A DNA stretch of 64,000 nt from Periweissella fabalis (GCF_012396505.1 NZ_JAAXPN010000002.1:1-64000), one strand, 5' to 3'; numbered from the stretch's first letter, positions 52,820 to 62,674 are shown. Program-made: numbers and translations. Notes: generated from the sequence alone by a model not told the origin.

Positions 52820-53743
52820 ATGCGTAATTTTAAACGCGGTTTGGCACTCGTAATGGGTGTAGCAGCATTGTTCACACTTGCTGCATGTGGTAAGACTTCA
52901 GATACAACTAAGAACGGTGACTTAAAGTCATTAACTGTTCAATTTGTTCCATCTTCTAACGCTGACACAATCCAAGCTAAGGCAAAACCTCTTGGTAAGT
53001 TGTTGAGTAAAGAATTGGGAATTCCAGTTAACGTTTCTGTTTCAACTGATTACAACACAATCGTTGAAGCAATGGGATCAAAGAAAGTTGACATGGGCTT
53101 CTTGCCACCTGCACCATACACGATTGCACACAAGAAATACGGCGTTAAAGTAATCTTACAATCACAACGTTTTGGTGTACAAAACAACAACACTGGTTTA
53201 CCAACTACTAACTTGGTAAACAGTTACGCATCAGACATCATTGTTCGTAAAGACAGTGGTATTAAGAGCATCAAGGACTTGAAGGGTAAAAAGATTGCCG
53301 TTCAAGACGTAACTTCAGATGCTGGTTACATCTTCCCAATGGTTGAATTAAACCACAAGGGTATCAAGCCTTCAGATTACACTACTGTAACTGTTAAGGG
53401 TCACGACCAAGGTGTCCTTGCAGTTGAAAACAAGAATGCGGATGCCGCCTTTGTCTTCAACGATGCTCGTAACTTGGTTAAAAAGGATGTACCTTCAATC
53501 TTTAACGATACTGAAGTATTGTACCAAACTACTCCAATTCCTAACGATACTATCGCAGTGCGTGAAGGTATCAATGCTAAGTGGCAAAAGAAGATCACTG
53601 ACGCAATGGAAGCTATTACTAAGACTAAACAAGGTGCCGCAATCATGAAGGATGTGTACTCATGGAACGGCGTGACACCATCTAAAGATTCAAACTTTGA
53701 TATCGTACGTCAATACGAATCAGAAGCTAACAAGTTAAACTAA
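52820..53743 (+). CDS. phnD: phosphonate/phosphate-type ABC transporter substrate-binding lipoprotein
   Basis: 307 residues. Lipoprotein signal with LAAC (lipidated Cys23). The mature part matches the PhnD family: LTVQFVPSSNADTIQAKAKPLGKLLSKELG, VDMGFLPPAPY and GKKIAVQDVTSDAGYIFP. Members bind phosphonates, phosphite or phosphate esters outside the membrane. It heads phnD-phnC-phnE-phnE. A long hairpin follows it (53755-53797), which may let the binding protein be made in excess over the transporter. Confidence 0.9.
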   Translation: MRNFKRGLALVMGVAALFTLAACGKTSDTTKNGDLKSLTVQFVPSSNADTIQAKAKPLGKLLSKELGIPVNVSVSTDYNTIVEAMGSKKVDMGFLPPAPYTIAHKKYGVKVILQSQRFGVQNNNTGLPTTNLVNSYASDIIVRKDSGIKSIKDLKGKKIAVQDVTSDAGYIFPMVELNHKGIKPSDYTTVTVKGHDQGVLAVENKNADAAFVFNDARNLVKKDVPSIFNDTEVLYQTTPIPNDTIAVREGINAKWQKKITDAMEAITKTKQGAAIMKDVYSWNGVTPSKDSNFDIVRQYESEANKLN

Positions 53744-53754
53744 GCAATTTCTAG

Positions 53755-53797
53755 AAGGCCGCGATAGAGGTTGAAATTAACCTTTATCCGGTCTTTT
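53755..53797 (+). terminator. partial terminator or stem between phnD and phnC
   Basis: AAGGCCG and GATAGAGGTT pair with AACCTTTATC and CGGTCTT, followed by TT. A typical attenuating stem after a binding-protein gene. Confidence 0.6.
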
Positions 53798-53900
53798 AGT
53801 GCCATGAAGTCCTTACTTGATGGTACTAAAAGGCTGTGGTGCCGAAAACTTATTATATACTGCCTAGAGCTGACGCTAAGCGAAGAACGGAGATGCAAGC

Positions 53901-54677
53901 ATGCAAGAAGGTACACCAATTATTGAATTTAAGAATGTCAATAAAGTTTATCCTAATGGAACAGTAGGACTTGATAACATTAATTTAACGATTAACAAAG
54001 GTGAATTTGTAGTTATTGTTGGGCTATCAGGAGCCGGTAAGAGTACATTATTACGAGCCGCAAATCGCCTCCATGATGTTTCAGATGGAGAAATTTTGAT
54101 TGATGGTCAATCAATTGTTTCAGCTAAAGGTAAGCAATTACGTGAAGTTCGCCGTAACATTGCGATGATTTTCCAAAATTTCAATTTAGTAAAACGCTCA
54201 ACCGTTGAGAAAAATATTCTGAATGGTCGTGTCGGTTACTACCCAACTTGGAAGACGATTTTTGGTCTATTTTCAGCTGCCGATAAGCAACAAGCAGCGG
54301 CTAACTTACAACGAGTTAACTTAGGTGAAAAGCTTTACTCACGTGCCGATGAATTATCTGGTGGACAACAACAACGGGTGGCAATTGCGCGGGCCTTAAT
54401 GCAAGAACCCAAGATCATGTTGGCTGATGAACCAATTGCTTCGCTTGATCCACGAACAACGATGATGGTTATGGATGATTTGAAGAAGTTAAATGAAGAG
54501 CTCGGAATTACTGTGGTAGTTAACTTACACAGTGTGAGCTTAGCCAAGCAATATGCTTCACGAGTTGTTGGCTTGCGTGCTGGTAAATTAGTATACGATA
54601 AGCAAATCGGTGATGTTCAAGATGGTGACTTTGACGAAATTTACGATGGTAAGAACCAAGAAGTAAAGGAGGCCTAA
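53901..54677 (+). CDS. phnC: phosphonate ABC transporter ATP-binding protein
   Basis: 258 residues. Walker [15 protein letters not shown] (~38-51), Q-loop FQNFNLVKR, signature [15 protein letters not shown], Walker [12 protein letters not shown]. The insertion [16 protein letters not shown] is typical of PhnC. ACGGAGATGCAAGC precedes ATG. It energises import through the two PhnE permeases; the next gene starts one base after its stop. Confidence 0.93.
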   Translation: MQEGTPIIEFKNVNKVYPNGTVGLDNINLTINKGEFVVIVGLSGAGKSTLLRAANRLHDVSDGEILIDGQSIVSAKGKQLREVRRNIAMIFQNFNLVKRSTVEKNILNGRVGYYPTWKTIFGLFSAADKQQAAANLQRVNLGEKLYSRADELSGGQQQRVAIARALMQEPKIMLADEPIASLDPRTTMMVMDDLKKLNEELGITVVVNLHSVSLAKQYASRVVGLRAGKLVYDKQIGDVQDGDFDEIYDGKNQEVKEA

Positions 54678-54678
54678 G

Positions 54679-55467
54679 ATGAACACCATTCCCAAAAAAT
54701 CTTTTGCCCAAAAGTGGCATGTAAAAGCGATTGTTTGGACTGTGATTGTCTTAGCGCTATTCATCGCTTCATGCTCAGTAACTGGTGTTGATGTTGGCGT
54801 ATTTTTAACCGGCTTCAACCAATTTATGCAAATTTTTTATGAAATGTTGAAACCTGACTGGTCATATGTGCCATTCACAGTTCAACCAATCATTCAAACA
54901 ATTCAAATGGCTCTAATTGGAACTTTAATTGGTTCAATTGTAGCTGTGCCATTTTCAGTATTAGCCGCCCGCAATATTGTAACTAACCCGGCAATTCGTG
55001 GAATAATTCGATTCATTTTAAACCTTGTACGGACTTTACCTGACTTAATGCTAGCCGCAATTTTCGTTGCTGTTGTTGGGATTGGGCCAATGGCTGGGGT
55101 CTTGACATTAGCGATTTTTAGTTTTGGGATGATTTCAAAACTATTTTATGAAGCGATTGAAACCATTGACATGGGGCCAATTGAAGCGTTAACAGCAGCT
55201 GGGGCTACTAAGACCCAAGTTGTTTGGTTTGCGGTGTTACCACAAGTTTATAACCACTTCTTAAGTTACTTCTTGTACACTTTTGAAATCAACGTACGGG
55301 CATCAACGATTCTTGGATACCTTGGTGCCGGTGGGATTGGGGAATTACTCCAACGTTCATTGGGACAATTCCGCTATGACCGGACCGCCATCGTTGTTAT
55401 CGGCACATTCATCGTAGTGGTTGTTGTTGATACCTTAAGTAACCAATTACGGGAGCGTTTACAATAA
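54679..55467 (+). CDS. phnE: phosphonate ABC transporter permease 1
   Basis: 262 residues with about six membrane helices and the binding-protein-dependent permease loop EALTAAGATKTQVVWFAVLPQ (EAA motif, ~170-190). RTLPDLMLAAIFVAVVGIGPMAG fits PhnE. AAGGAGG lies in the end of phnC. It overlaps the second permease gene by one base and would pair with it as a heterodimer. Confidence 0.92.
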   Translation: MNTIPKKSFAQKWHVKAIVWTVIVLALFIASCSVTGVDVGVFLTGFNQFMQIFYEMLKPDWSYVPFTVQPIIQTIQMALIGTLIGSIVAVPFSVLAARNIVTNPAIRGIIRFILNLVRTLPDLMLAAIFVAVVGIGPMAGVLTLAIFSFGMISKLFYEAIETIDMGPIEALTAAGATKTQVVWFAVLPQVYNHFLSYFLYTFEINVRASTILGYLGAGGIGELLQRSLGQFRYDRTAIVVIGTFIVVVVVDTLSNQLRERLQ

Positions 55468-56258
55468 TGACAATTAAGAAAACATTTTGGCAAAAATATG
55501 AAGCCTGGATCTGGGCATTAGTATTTGTTTTAATTTATATCTGGGCCTTTTCTGGTATTCCAGCTACTGGGATTCAAGCTGTAGCCGGTGAAGTTACCAA
55601 GTCAATCCTTAATGGGATGTTACATCCGGATTTTAGTTATGTATATACTGGTGATGGTGAAGATTTAGTTTCTTTGTTACTCCAAACATTAGCGATTGCT
55701 TTTGCGGGGACGTTAGCATCGGCAATCTTTAGTATTCCGTTTGCCTTTTGGGCCGCCCGAATGAAAAAAGGTGGTATCCACTTTACATCAAGTACAGGGA
55801 AATTATTCTTAACAATTGTGCGGACATTTCCTGAAATTGTGATGGCAATCATGTTCATTAAAGCCGTTGGTCCCGGACCATTTGCTGGGGTTTTAGCAGT
55901 ATCATTTCACTCAATTGGGATGCTAGGGAAGTTATTTGCTGAAGCAGTTGAAGAAATCGATCGCCGCCCAGCTGAAGCAATCATTGCAGCTGGTGGAACG
56001 CATTTTGATGTGCTAATTCACGCAACAATTCCGGCAGTAATTCCTGAATTTATTTCATTAACACTATACCGATTTGAAATCGCAGTACGTTCGGCATCAA
56101 TTCTTGGATTGGTTGGAGCTGGTGGAATCGGTGCACCATTGATTTTTGCTATTGGAACCCGTTGGTGGCCACGAGTTGCCATCATTTTATTGGGAATTAT
56201 CGTGATGGTGACGGTAATTGACTTCCTTTCAGGATACCTTCGTAAGAAACTCGTTTAA
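55467..56258 (+). CDS. phnE: phosphonate ABC transporter permease 2
   Basis: 263 residues, paralogous to permease 1: RTFPEIVMAIMFIKAVGPGPFAG and EAIIAAGGTHFDVLIHATIP (EAA loop). Six membrane helices. The start ATG overlaps the stop of permease 1 (TAATGA), so translation is coupled. Two PhnE proteins per operon is common in lactic acid bacteria. Confidence 0.92.
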   Translation: MTIKKTFWQKYEAWIWALVFVLIYIWAFSGIPATGIQAVAGEVTKSILNGMLHPDFSYVYTGDGEDLVSLLLQTLAIAFAGTLASAIFSIPFAFWAARMKKGGIHFTSSTGKLFLTIVRTFPEIVMAIMFIKAVGPGPFAGVLAVSFHSIGMLGKLFAEAVEEIDRRPAEAIIAAGGTHFDVLIHATIPAVIPEFISLTLYRFEIAVRSASILGLVGAGGIGAPLIFAIGTRWWPRVAIILLGIIVMVTVIDFLSGYLRKKLV

Positions 56259-56287
56259 AATTTAACTTGGGATAGAAGGAGAAATCC

Positions 56288-57853
56288 ATGAAAATTATCT
56301 TATTATCAACTAGTGATGTGCACGGTTATTTCATGCCCACCAACTTTGCTAGTCGTGATACTGTGACTGATTTTGGCTTAGCGCGTGCGGCCACAGTTAT
56401 GGCTGATATTAAAACACATGCCAATAGTGATGACTTTGTGATTATGATTGAAAATGGTGACTTTATTCAAGGCTCACCATTGACGAATTACATTGCAAAA
56501 TTTGATCGCTCAGCGGCAACTATTTATGATCAAGTTGCTAAGCAAACGGGGTATGATGTTCGGGTATTGGGTAACCATGAATTCAATTATGGGATTCAAT
56601 ATATTAAAGATGCTATTCCTGCTAATAGTAATGTCTTAAATGCCAACATTTTAGCCCAAGATGACCAACCATTTATTGGCAAGCCATATACTATTTTGGA
56701 ACATAATGGCGTCAAAGTTGGAATTCTAGGGTTAACAACTGATTACATCCCCCATTGGGAAAAACCAGGTAATATTGAAGGTTTGAAATTTGAAGACGTT
56801 GTGGCAACCGCCAAACGTTACGTACCAATTCTACGTCAAGAAGCGGATGTCGTGGTGGTTGCTTATCATGGTGGCTTTGAAGCAGATTTGAAAACAGGTG
56901 AACCTGATGGTATGCAAACTGGTGAAAATGCCGGTTATCGTTTGCTAAAAGAGGTTGAAGGTATTGATGCTTTAGTATCAGGGCACCAACACCGGTCAAT
57001 TGCGCAAATTGTTAAGGGGACACCAGTAACGCAACCAGGTTATCGGGGTGATCACGTTGGGGCAATTACTTTAGAACTTGATGATGACTTACAAATTACC
57101 AAGCAAGCTGCCCAATTAATTAGTACGCGCGGTTTCAAAATTGATGAAGGAATTGCGAATTTGGCAGTACCATTAACGGCGAAACTTGAGGATTGGTTAG
57201 ATTCACCAATTGGGCATGTTAAAGGTGACATGCTGGTGAAAAATCCATTGAGTGAACGAGCTCATGGTAGTGCTTATTTAGCCTTTATTAATAAAGTCCA
57301 AATGGACGCAGTGGGGACGGATATTGCAGGAACAGCATTATTTAACGATGATGTTCCTGGATTTAGTCCGGAAGTTACCATGCGTGATATTGTGACTAGT
57401 TATGTCTTTCCTAATACGGTGGCAGCTGAAAAGATTTCGGGTGCCGATATGAAGGCTGCATTAGAACGGAATGCATCATACTTTACAGTAGTTAATGGTG
57501 AATTACAGGTTAGTCCAAAGTTCTTGGAACCGAAAGTTGAGCATTATAACTATGACTATTGGAGCGGAATTGACTATAGCTTTGATGTAAGTAAGCCTGT
57601 TGGTCAAAGATTAGTATGTCTACGCTATCATGGGGTCGATGTTGCTGATGATGACGAATTAGTCGTAGCCATTAATCAATATCGGGCCGTTTCTGGTGGG
57701 GATTATATGATGTTTGATGCCTCTAAGATTGTGGCAGAAAATCCAGCTGACATTACTGACTTAATTGCTGATCATTTTGCAACGCATGCTGAAGTTGAGG
57801 CTAAAGTGCCGGTTAACTTGCGGACAAGTGGATATAGTTATATGAAGATGTAG
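56288..57853 (+). CDS. 5'-nucleotidase / 2',3'-cyclic phosphodiesterase family metallophosphatase
   Basis: 521 residues. Calcineurin-like metal motifs LLSTSDVHGYF (4-14), IENGDFIQGSP, VLGNHEFNYG, VVAYHGGFE and VSGHQHR, then the C-terminal nucleotidase domain (~310-515; YVFPNTVAAEKISG). There is no signal peptide, so unlike UshA-type enzymes it is cytoplasmic. It follows the transporter by 29 bases with GAAGGAG, so it is the last gene of the phn operon and may hydrolyse the imported phosphate ester or nucleotide. Its TAG stop starts structured repeat F. Confidence 0.88.
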   Translation: MKIILLSTSDVHGYFMPTNFASRDTVTDFGLARAATVMADIKTHANSDDFVIMIENGDFIQGSPLTNYIAKFDRSAATIYDQVAKQTGYDVRVLGNHEFNYGIQYIKDAIPANSNVLNANILAQDDQPFIGKPYTILEHNGVKVGILGLTTDYIPHWEKPGNIEGLKFEDVVATAKRYVPILRQEADVVVVAYHGGFEADLKTGEPDGMQTGENAGYRLLKEVEGIDALVSGHQHRSIAQIVKGTPVTQPGYRGDHVGAITLELDDDLQITKQAAQLISTRGFKIDEGIANLAVPLTAKLEDWLDSPIGHVKGDMLVKNPLSERAHGSAYLAFINKVQMDAVGTDIAGTALFNDDVPGFSPEVTMRDIVTSYVFPNTVAAEKISGADMKAALERNASYFTVVNGELQVSPKFLEPKVEHYNYDYWSGIDYSFDVSKPVGQRLVCLRYHGVDVADDDELVVAINQYRAVSGGDYMMFDASKIVAENPADITDLIADHFATHAEVEAKVPVNLRTSGYSYMKM

Positions 57854-57990
57854 AGCGTGAGCCCAACCGGGAAATAGCGAGCACTACTGACAATTAGCAA
57901 AAGATACGGTCTTGGTATCTTGCTAATTGTCAGTAGGCGGAGCTGTTTGGTTGGGCGAACGCGTTTAAGCTGCCACTGCCTAGGACCCAC
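57851..57990 (+). repeat. structured intergenic repeat, copy F (full)
   Basis: Starts at the TAG stop. GCGT (57855-57858) pairs with ACGC (57959-57962), GA faces GA, GCCCAACC (57861-57868) pairs with GGTTGGGC (57949-57956), AGC pairs with GCT, GAGCA (57879-57883) faces GCGGA (57937-57941), and a 22-base hairpin CTACTGACAATTAGC.../...GCTAATTGTCAGTAG tops it. The clearest fold of the family; outer helices differ from copies A and J by compensating changes. Confidence 0.78.
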
Positions 57991-58011
57991 GTCCACCCAC
58001 ATACCTATATC

Positions 58012-58043
58012 AAAAAAACAGCCAAATTTGGCTGTTTTTTATT
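58012..58043 (+). terminator. terminator of the phn operon
   Basis: AAAAAACAGCCAAA pairs with TTTGGCTGTTTTTT. Confidence 0.87.
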
Positions 58044-58198
58044 TTCCATATCGCTCCAAATTAGGTGTGGCCATATTTTAACGCGTGACAACTGATTTCT
58101 TTATCGCACCCATTGGTTGGAAGTGCTAGAATGAAAAGGATTATTCAAACGAATATTAGTGATAATAAGTTATTAAATAAATGAGTGAGGAGTTAGCT

Positions 58199-58612
58199 AT
58201 GGCGCCGAAAAATAATCTGGCCACCATCTTTTTTGCATACCATGAATTTGCCGAAGTCGCCGATTTTACGGCTTTTAATTTAAATAAAAACCAGCATCGA
58301 ATTTTATTTCTAGCGGAGTTAGTTCCGGGGTTAACGATTAAACAATTGTTGGAAACACTGCGAATCTCTAAGCAAGCATTCAACGTGTTATTTCGTAATT
58401 TAGCGGAACGTGATTTAGTATATTTAACCCCCGATCCACAAGATAAACGGAGTAAGGTGATTAATTTGACACCTGCGGGACTAACAATGATTACAGAAAT
58501 TAATCGTGGTCAAGCTGCCATTATTGATGGCATCTTAGCCGAGAATAATGGCGATTGGGGTTTAGCACTACATCAATTAGCCAGTATGTATCTCACCCAT
58601 ATGCAAGAATAA
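58199..58612 (+). CDS. MarR-family transcriptional regulator
   Basis: 137 residues. Winged helix: LTIKQLLETLRISKQAFNVLFRNLAERDLV (recognition) and the wing DPQDKRSKVINLTPAG, with helical dimerisation ends. The ligand is unknown. ATG 58199 has GAGGAG (58187-58192) six bases upstream; ATG 58181 precedes that site and was rejected. It is monocistronic. The closest likely targets are alsS downstream or the MFS exporter at 61219, but no shared operator was found. Confidence 0.85.
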   Translation: MAPKNNLATIFFAYHEFAEVADFTAFNLNKNQHRILFLAELVPGLTIKQLLETLRISKQAFNVLFRNLAERDLVYLTPDPQDKRSKVINLTPAGLTMITEINRGQAAIIDGILAENNGDWGLALHQLASMYLTHMQE

Positions 58613-58626
58613 ACCGGTATACTAGA

Positions 58627-58808
58627 GGCAGTGAGATGAAAGGTGTTGAGCGGCCTTTTTTAAACACGCTTTAGGATTACTTTGCTGCCAAAACGTGCGC
58701 CAACAACCAACTAGTTTCGTCTAACTAATAATGTTTAGTCCCCCAGACCGTAACTAAAACCTTGTTGCGTTAGTCCTCACTAGTTCCCGGTTACTGTCGC
58801 ACTCTTTT
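58627..58808 (-). repeat. structured intergenic repeat, copy G (inverted, extended)
   Basis: On the - strand it begins AGAGTGCGACAGTAACCGG; GTGC pairs with GCAC, ACTAGT with ACTAGT, CTAAC with GTTAG, and GGTTGTTG faces CAGTAACC. The second half carries extra sequence up to GTTTTGGCAGC and beyond. A partly decayed copy. Confidence 0.55.
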
Positions 58809-58848
58809 GTTAATCATTAAGAAAAGTGTAAGAGAAAGGTCAATCAAG

Positions 58849-58877
58849 TTGACTTATTTCAAGTTTGGGATTAAGAT
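58849..58877 (+). promoter_or_regulatory. alsS promoter
   Basis: TTGACT (58849-58854), 17-base spacer, TAAGAT (58872-58877). GTCAA (58839-58843), five bases, TTGAC (58849-58853) forms an inverted repeat over the -35 that could be an operator. Confidence 0.6.
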
Positions 58878-58937
58878 ACTCAGTATATTAAATAAATAGA
58901 GAACAGTAATTTGAATGTTCACGGAGGAACTATAGTT

Positions 58938-60629
58938 ATGTCAGATACACAACGTTATGGTGCCGACATTGTTGCCGACAGCCTTGTAAACCACGGAGTT
59001 GACCTTGTTTTTGGGATTCCTGGTGCTAAAATTGATCGTTTATTCGAACGTCTTGACCATCCAAAGCCTGGCCAAAAGTCACCTAAATTAATTGTGGTTC
59101 GTCATGAACAAAGTGCTGCCTTCATGGCTCAAGCATTTGCCCGAATTACTGGTAAAACTGGTGCAATGATTGCCACTTCAGGTCCTGGGGTTGGTAACTT
59201 AGCTACTGGATTGATGACTGCCAATGCTGAAGGGGATGCGGTGATTGCTATTGGTGGTCAAGTTCCTCGTAAGGACTTATACCGTTTGACACACCAAAGT
59301 ACACCATCAGCACAATTATTTGCTCCAATTACTCGTTTTAGTGCTGAAATTCAAGATGAAAAGAATATTTCAGAAATCATGAGTAACGCATTTGCCGCAG
59401 CTAATGGCGACAAGCGTGGTGCGGCTTTTGTTAGCCTTCCACAAGATATTGATGATGCTCCTGTTGACTTTGAAGCTCTTCCAGTAGCAGCCCCAGCACG
59501 CATGGGGGCCGCTGCAACTGAAGATATCGCAACTCTTGCCCAACGTATCAAGGACGCTAAGTTGCCAGTTATCTTAGTTGGTCAACGTGGTTCTGATGAT
59601 GCTACTGTGGCTGCATTACACAGCTTGTTACACAAGTATGCTTTGCCAGTTGTAGAAACTTTCCAAGGTGCCGGTGTGATTTCACGTGACCTTGAAGAAC
59701 AATCATTCTTTGGTCGAATTGGTTTATTCCGTAACCAAACTGGTGATAAATTACTTAGCCAAAGTGATTTAGTGATTACTTTAGGTTACGATGCTATCGA
59801 ATACGAACCACGTAACTGGAACAAAGAAGGTCACTTAAACATTGTGACCGTTGATACAGCAGTTGCTCAAATCGACAATAACTACTTGCCACAAATGCAA
59901 TTAATCGGTGATATGGCGGCAACTTTGAAGGCCTTGGAAGCTGACCTTGATGGTTACCAAGTTCCAGCGGCAGCCCTTGAAACACTTAAGGGTCTTAAAG
60001 CTGAATTGGAAGCTGCACAAGAACCAACTTTTGAACCAAGCGACAGCACATTAAGCCACCCAATTGCGATTGTCAAAGCAATTCAAGAGCACGTGACTGA
60101 TGATATGACCGTTTCAACTGATATTGGTTCACACTACATCTGGATGGCTCGTCACTTCCGTTCATATGTTCCTCGTCACTTCTTGATTAGTAATGGTATG
60201 CAAACACTTGGGGTTGGTCTTCCATGGGCGATGACGGCTGCAATGGTTCGCCCAAATGCTAAGTCAGTTTCTGTATCTGGTGATGGTGGGTTCTTCTTCT
60301 CAGGAGCTGAACTTTCAACTGCTGTTGAATTAGGCTTAGAAACAGTCTCAATCGTGTTTAATGATAAAGCACGTTACAACATGGTTGAATTCCAAGAAGA
60401 AAACAAATACAACGGTGAATCAGCTGGGGTCCAATTTGCCCCAATCGACGTGGTTAAGTTTGCTGAAAGTTGTGGTGCCAAGGGTCTACGTGTTGAATCA
60501 GCTGATCAATTAAACGCAGTCTTAGATGAAGCTTTTGCTACTAAGGGTCCAGTGGTTGTTGACGTACCAGTTGATTACTCACACAACAACGAATTAGCTG
60601 CACAAATCATTAACTCACAATTAGGATAA
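58938..60629 (+). CDS. alsS: catabolic acetolactate synthase
   Basis: 563 residues. Thiamine-diphosphate enzyme: DLVFGIPGAKIDRLFERL, RHEQSAAFMA with the catalytic Glu (~52), SGPGVGNLATGLMTA, and the ThDP motif GDGGFFFSGAELSTAVELGL. Length and sequence fit AlsS, which condenses two pyruvates to acetolactate for the acetoin route and for relief of acid stress, rather than pyruvate oxidase or IlvB. ATG 58938 follows GGAGGA nine bases upstream; the longer frame from 58911 lacks support. The usual partner alsD (decarboxylase) is not adjacent. Confidence 0.88.
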   Translation: MSDTQRYGADIVADSLVNHGVDLVFGIPGAKIDRLFERLDHPKPGQKSPKLIVVRHEQSAAFMAQAFARITGKTGAMIATSGPGVGNLATGLMTANAEGDAVIAIGGQVPRKDLYRLTHQSTPSAQLFAPITRFSAEIQDEKNISEIMSNAFAAANGDKRGAAFVSLPQDIDDAPVDFEALPVAAPARMGAAATEDIATLAQRIKDAKLPVILVGQRGSDDATVAALHSLLHKYALPVVETFQGAGVISRDLEEQSFFGRIGLFRNQTGDKLLSQSDLVITLGYDAIEYEPRNWNKEGHLNIVTVDTAVAQIDNNYLPQMQLIGDMAATLKALEADLDGYQVPAAALETLKGLKAELEAAQEPTFEPSDSTLSHPIAIVKAIQEHVTDDMTVSTDIGSHYIWMARHFRSYVPRHFLISNGMQTLGVGLPWAMTAAMVRPNAKSVSVSGDGGFFFSGAELSTAVELGLETVSIVFNDKARYNMVEFQEENKYNGESAGVQFAPIDVVKFAESCGAKGLRVESADQLNAVLDEAFATKGPVVVDVPVDYSHNNELAAQIINSQLG

Positions 60630-60673
60630 TTAAAATATAAAAATTCCCGACTGAATGTTTAAACTCAGTTAGG

Positions 60674-60720
60674 ATAGCCTCTTAGTTGATAAATTTCATT
60701 TATTAACTAAGAGGCTTTTT
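60674..60720 (+). terminator. alsS terminator
   Basis: AGCCTCTTAGTT pairs with AACTAAGAGGCT, with ATAAAT/ATTTAT further in, then TTTTT. Confidence 0.85.
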
Positions 60721-61068
60721 GGTATGCCAAGAAGTAAATCCAGTGTTAGCAAACAAACGCTAAAGGTCCTTATTAATGCGTATAAATCAATATTAACGAT
60801 TGCTACGGATAACTAGTTACAAGCACTTTTTGTATACCATAACCTTAGTTATGCTAGGATTAACTTAAGTGCGTATTTTTTGATTATCTTACCGCTACCT
60901 TCACGCGAGGCTGTCGCCCATCTGATGACCCGCGCTATAATTTAGTTCCGTTCACTGCGTTACTCTAATCTGTCTGGGCAATATAGGCTTAGTATTTTTC
61001 AATTACCGTATTCAGATGTTTTATGATCGCCTTGCTGATACTCATCAAAATGGGCATTAATAAATAAT
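60721..61068. other. gene-free stretch with a possible gene remnant
   Basis: About 350 bases. A 30-codon frame at 60724-60816 starts MPRSKSSVSKQTLKVLINAY and could be the N terminus of a lost helix-turn-helix or recombinase-type protein; it has no ribosome site, as it overlaps the alsS terminator. The rest has no coding signal that I can see. Confidence 0.35.
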
Positions 61069-61106
61069 AAAACAGGCTGAAGAGTTCTTCTTTAGCCTGT
61101 TTTTGG
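61069..61106 (+). terminator. terminator-like hairpin
   Basis: AAACAGGCTGAAGA pairs with TCTTTAGCCTGTTT, then T residues. No gene lies immediately upstream. Confidence 0.7.
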
Positions 61107-61218
61107 AATTACTCAAATATGATTATAAAAACTATATAATGTGCTTTATCTTTAGATAAGTTAAGGCTATATTTGTTATAAATATATAAAGTCAAAATAG
61201 CGAAAATGGAGGATTTAT

Positions 61219-62661
61219 ATGGCAGTAGAGATAGATGAAAGTAATAGTAACAACCCGAGTCGGGCATCACGACAAGTATTAGGGATTTTGATGCTTGGAA
61301 CTTTTATCGGTTTTTTGAATCAAACCTTGATGAATACGGCCTTGCCAAGTATTATGGCTGATTTTCATATTACAGCCGCGTTAGGACAATGGTTAACCAA
61401 TGGGTATATGTTAGTTAATGGTGTGATGGTCCCATTAACGGCCTTTTTAATCCAACGTTTTACAACGCGGCAATTATATTTATCGGCATTAACTATTTTT
61501 GGGATTGGAACTTTAATTGCGGGATTGGCGCCAAATTACCCAGTCTTGATTACTGGGCGGATGATTCAAGCAATGGGGGGTGGGATTTTTGGCCCCTTGA
61601 TGAATGTAGTTATTATGAAGCTTTTTAGCGTTGAACATCGTGGCCGTGCAATGGGAATTATCGGTTTAGCACTTAACTTTGCACCGACTTTAGGGCCTAC
61701 GGTATCTGGTTGGATTGTGACTTATACAAATTGGCGCAATTTATTTTTCATGGTTGCGCCCTTAATTTTTTTGGATTTAATTTTTGCCTTTTTTAAACTA
61801 CGCAATATTGGCGAGCAAAAATTTTTGAAATTTGACTTTCTAGGGGTTGTCTTATCTAGTTTAGGACTGGGCTCATTGTTAGTTGGTTTTTCAAATGCAG
61901 GGACAGGTGACTGGGGTGCCTTTGCTGTTTGGGGATATATTTTAATTGGTATGATAATTACAATGGCATTTGTTTATCAACAAACGCATGCCAAGCTACG
62001 ATTAGTTAACTTCAATGTCCTTAAATACCGGCAATTCAATGTTGCCATCATTATTAATGTCGTCTTGATGATTGCTTTATATGGTGGCGCAATTTTGCTA
62101 CCATTGTATATGCAAGTCGTAATGGGGCGCTCAGCGTTTGAATCAGGATTAGTATTGCTACCAGGTTCGTTAATTACCGCTTTGTTGTCACCAATTAGTG
62201 GGACATTATATGATAAATATGGCGCTCGAAATTTGACCTTGGTGGGCTTATTGATTAATGCTGTCGGGACAATTATGCTCGGCTTACTGAATATGGATAG
62301 TAGCATTTTATATATTATGTTATGGCAAGTTATTCGGCAAGTCGGCTTAGTGATTGTTACAATGCCAATTCAAACAGAAGCTTTTAGTGCTTTACCAATT
62401 CAAATGGTGGCGGATGGTTCGGCAATGTTTACCACCATTCGTCAATTAGCTGCTTCCTTTGGGACGGCAGCATTAATAACAATTATGTCCTTAGTTGCGC
62501 AACAAGCAGCGCATGGTGGGGTTGTGGCACCAGCACATCAACTAGTCGGCATTCAAGTGACATATTTTGTCGCCACTATTTTAGTTTTAATCGCTGCTGG
62601 GTTAACACGCTTGCTAAAAGCCGATGGACATTATCGCCCAGCTGATGATCGTGTTATGTAG
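61219..62661 (+). CDS. MFS transporter, DHA2 (14-helix) drug exporter type
   Basis: 480 residues, about 14 membrane helices. MLGTFIGFLNQTLMNTALPSIM is motif D1-like; GRMIQAMGGGIFGPLMN and LGPTVSGWIVTYTNWR (antiporter motif C) mark the EmrB/QacA drug:proton family. Expected to export hydrophobic or cationic toxicants using the proton gradient; substrate not predictable. TGGAGGA precedes ATG. It is 13 bases before ybaK, so the three last genes may be one operon. Confidence 0.87.
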   Translation: MAVEIDESNSNNPSRASRQVLGILMLGTFIGFLNQTLMNTALPSIMADFHITAALGQWLTNGYMLVNGVMVPLTAFLIQRFTTRQLYLSALTIFGIGTLIAGLAPNYPVLITGRMIQAMGGGIFGPLMNVVIMKLFSVEHRGRAMGIIGLALNFAPTLGPTVSGWIVTYTNWRNLFFMVAPLIFLDLIFAFFKLRNIGEQKFLKFDFLGVVLSSLGLGSLLVGFSNAGTGDWGAFAVWGYILIGMIITMAFVYQQTHAKLRLVNFNVLKYRQFNVAIIINVVLMIALYGGAILLPLYMQVVMGRSAFESGLVLLPGSLITALLSPISGTLYDKYGARNLTLVGLLINAVGTIMLGLLNMDSSILYIMLWQVIRQVGLVIVTMPIQTEAFSALPIQMVADGSAMFTTIRQLAASFGTAALITIMSLVAQQAAHGGVVAPAHQLVGIQVTYFVATILVLIAAGLTRLLKADGHYRPADDRVM

Positions 62662-62674
62662 AATGGAGTAAAAA

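Noticed and set aside
58911-60629. Pyruvate oxidase instead of acetolactate synthase
   Set aside because: Both are related ThDP enzymes, but the N-terminal GIPGAKIDRLFERL and overall length fit AlsS better.
60724-60816. 30-codon frame as a real gene
   Set aside because: It begins in the tail of the alsS terminator, lacks a ribosome site and shows no complete domain; at most a remnant.
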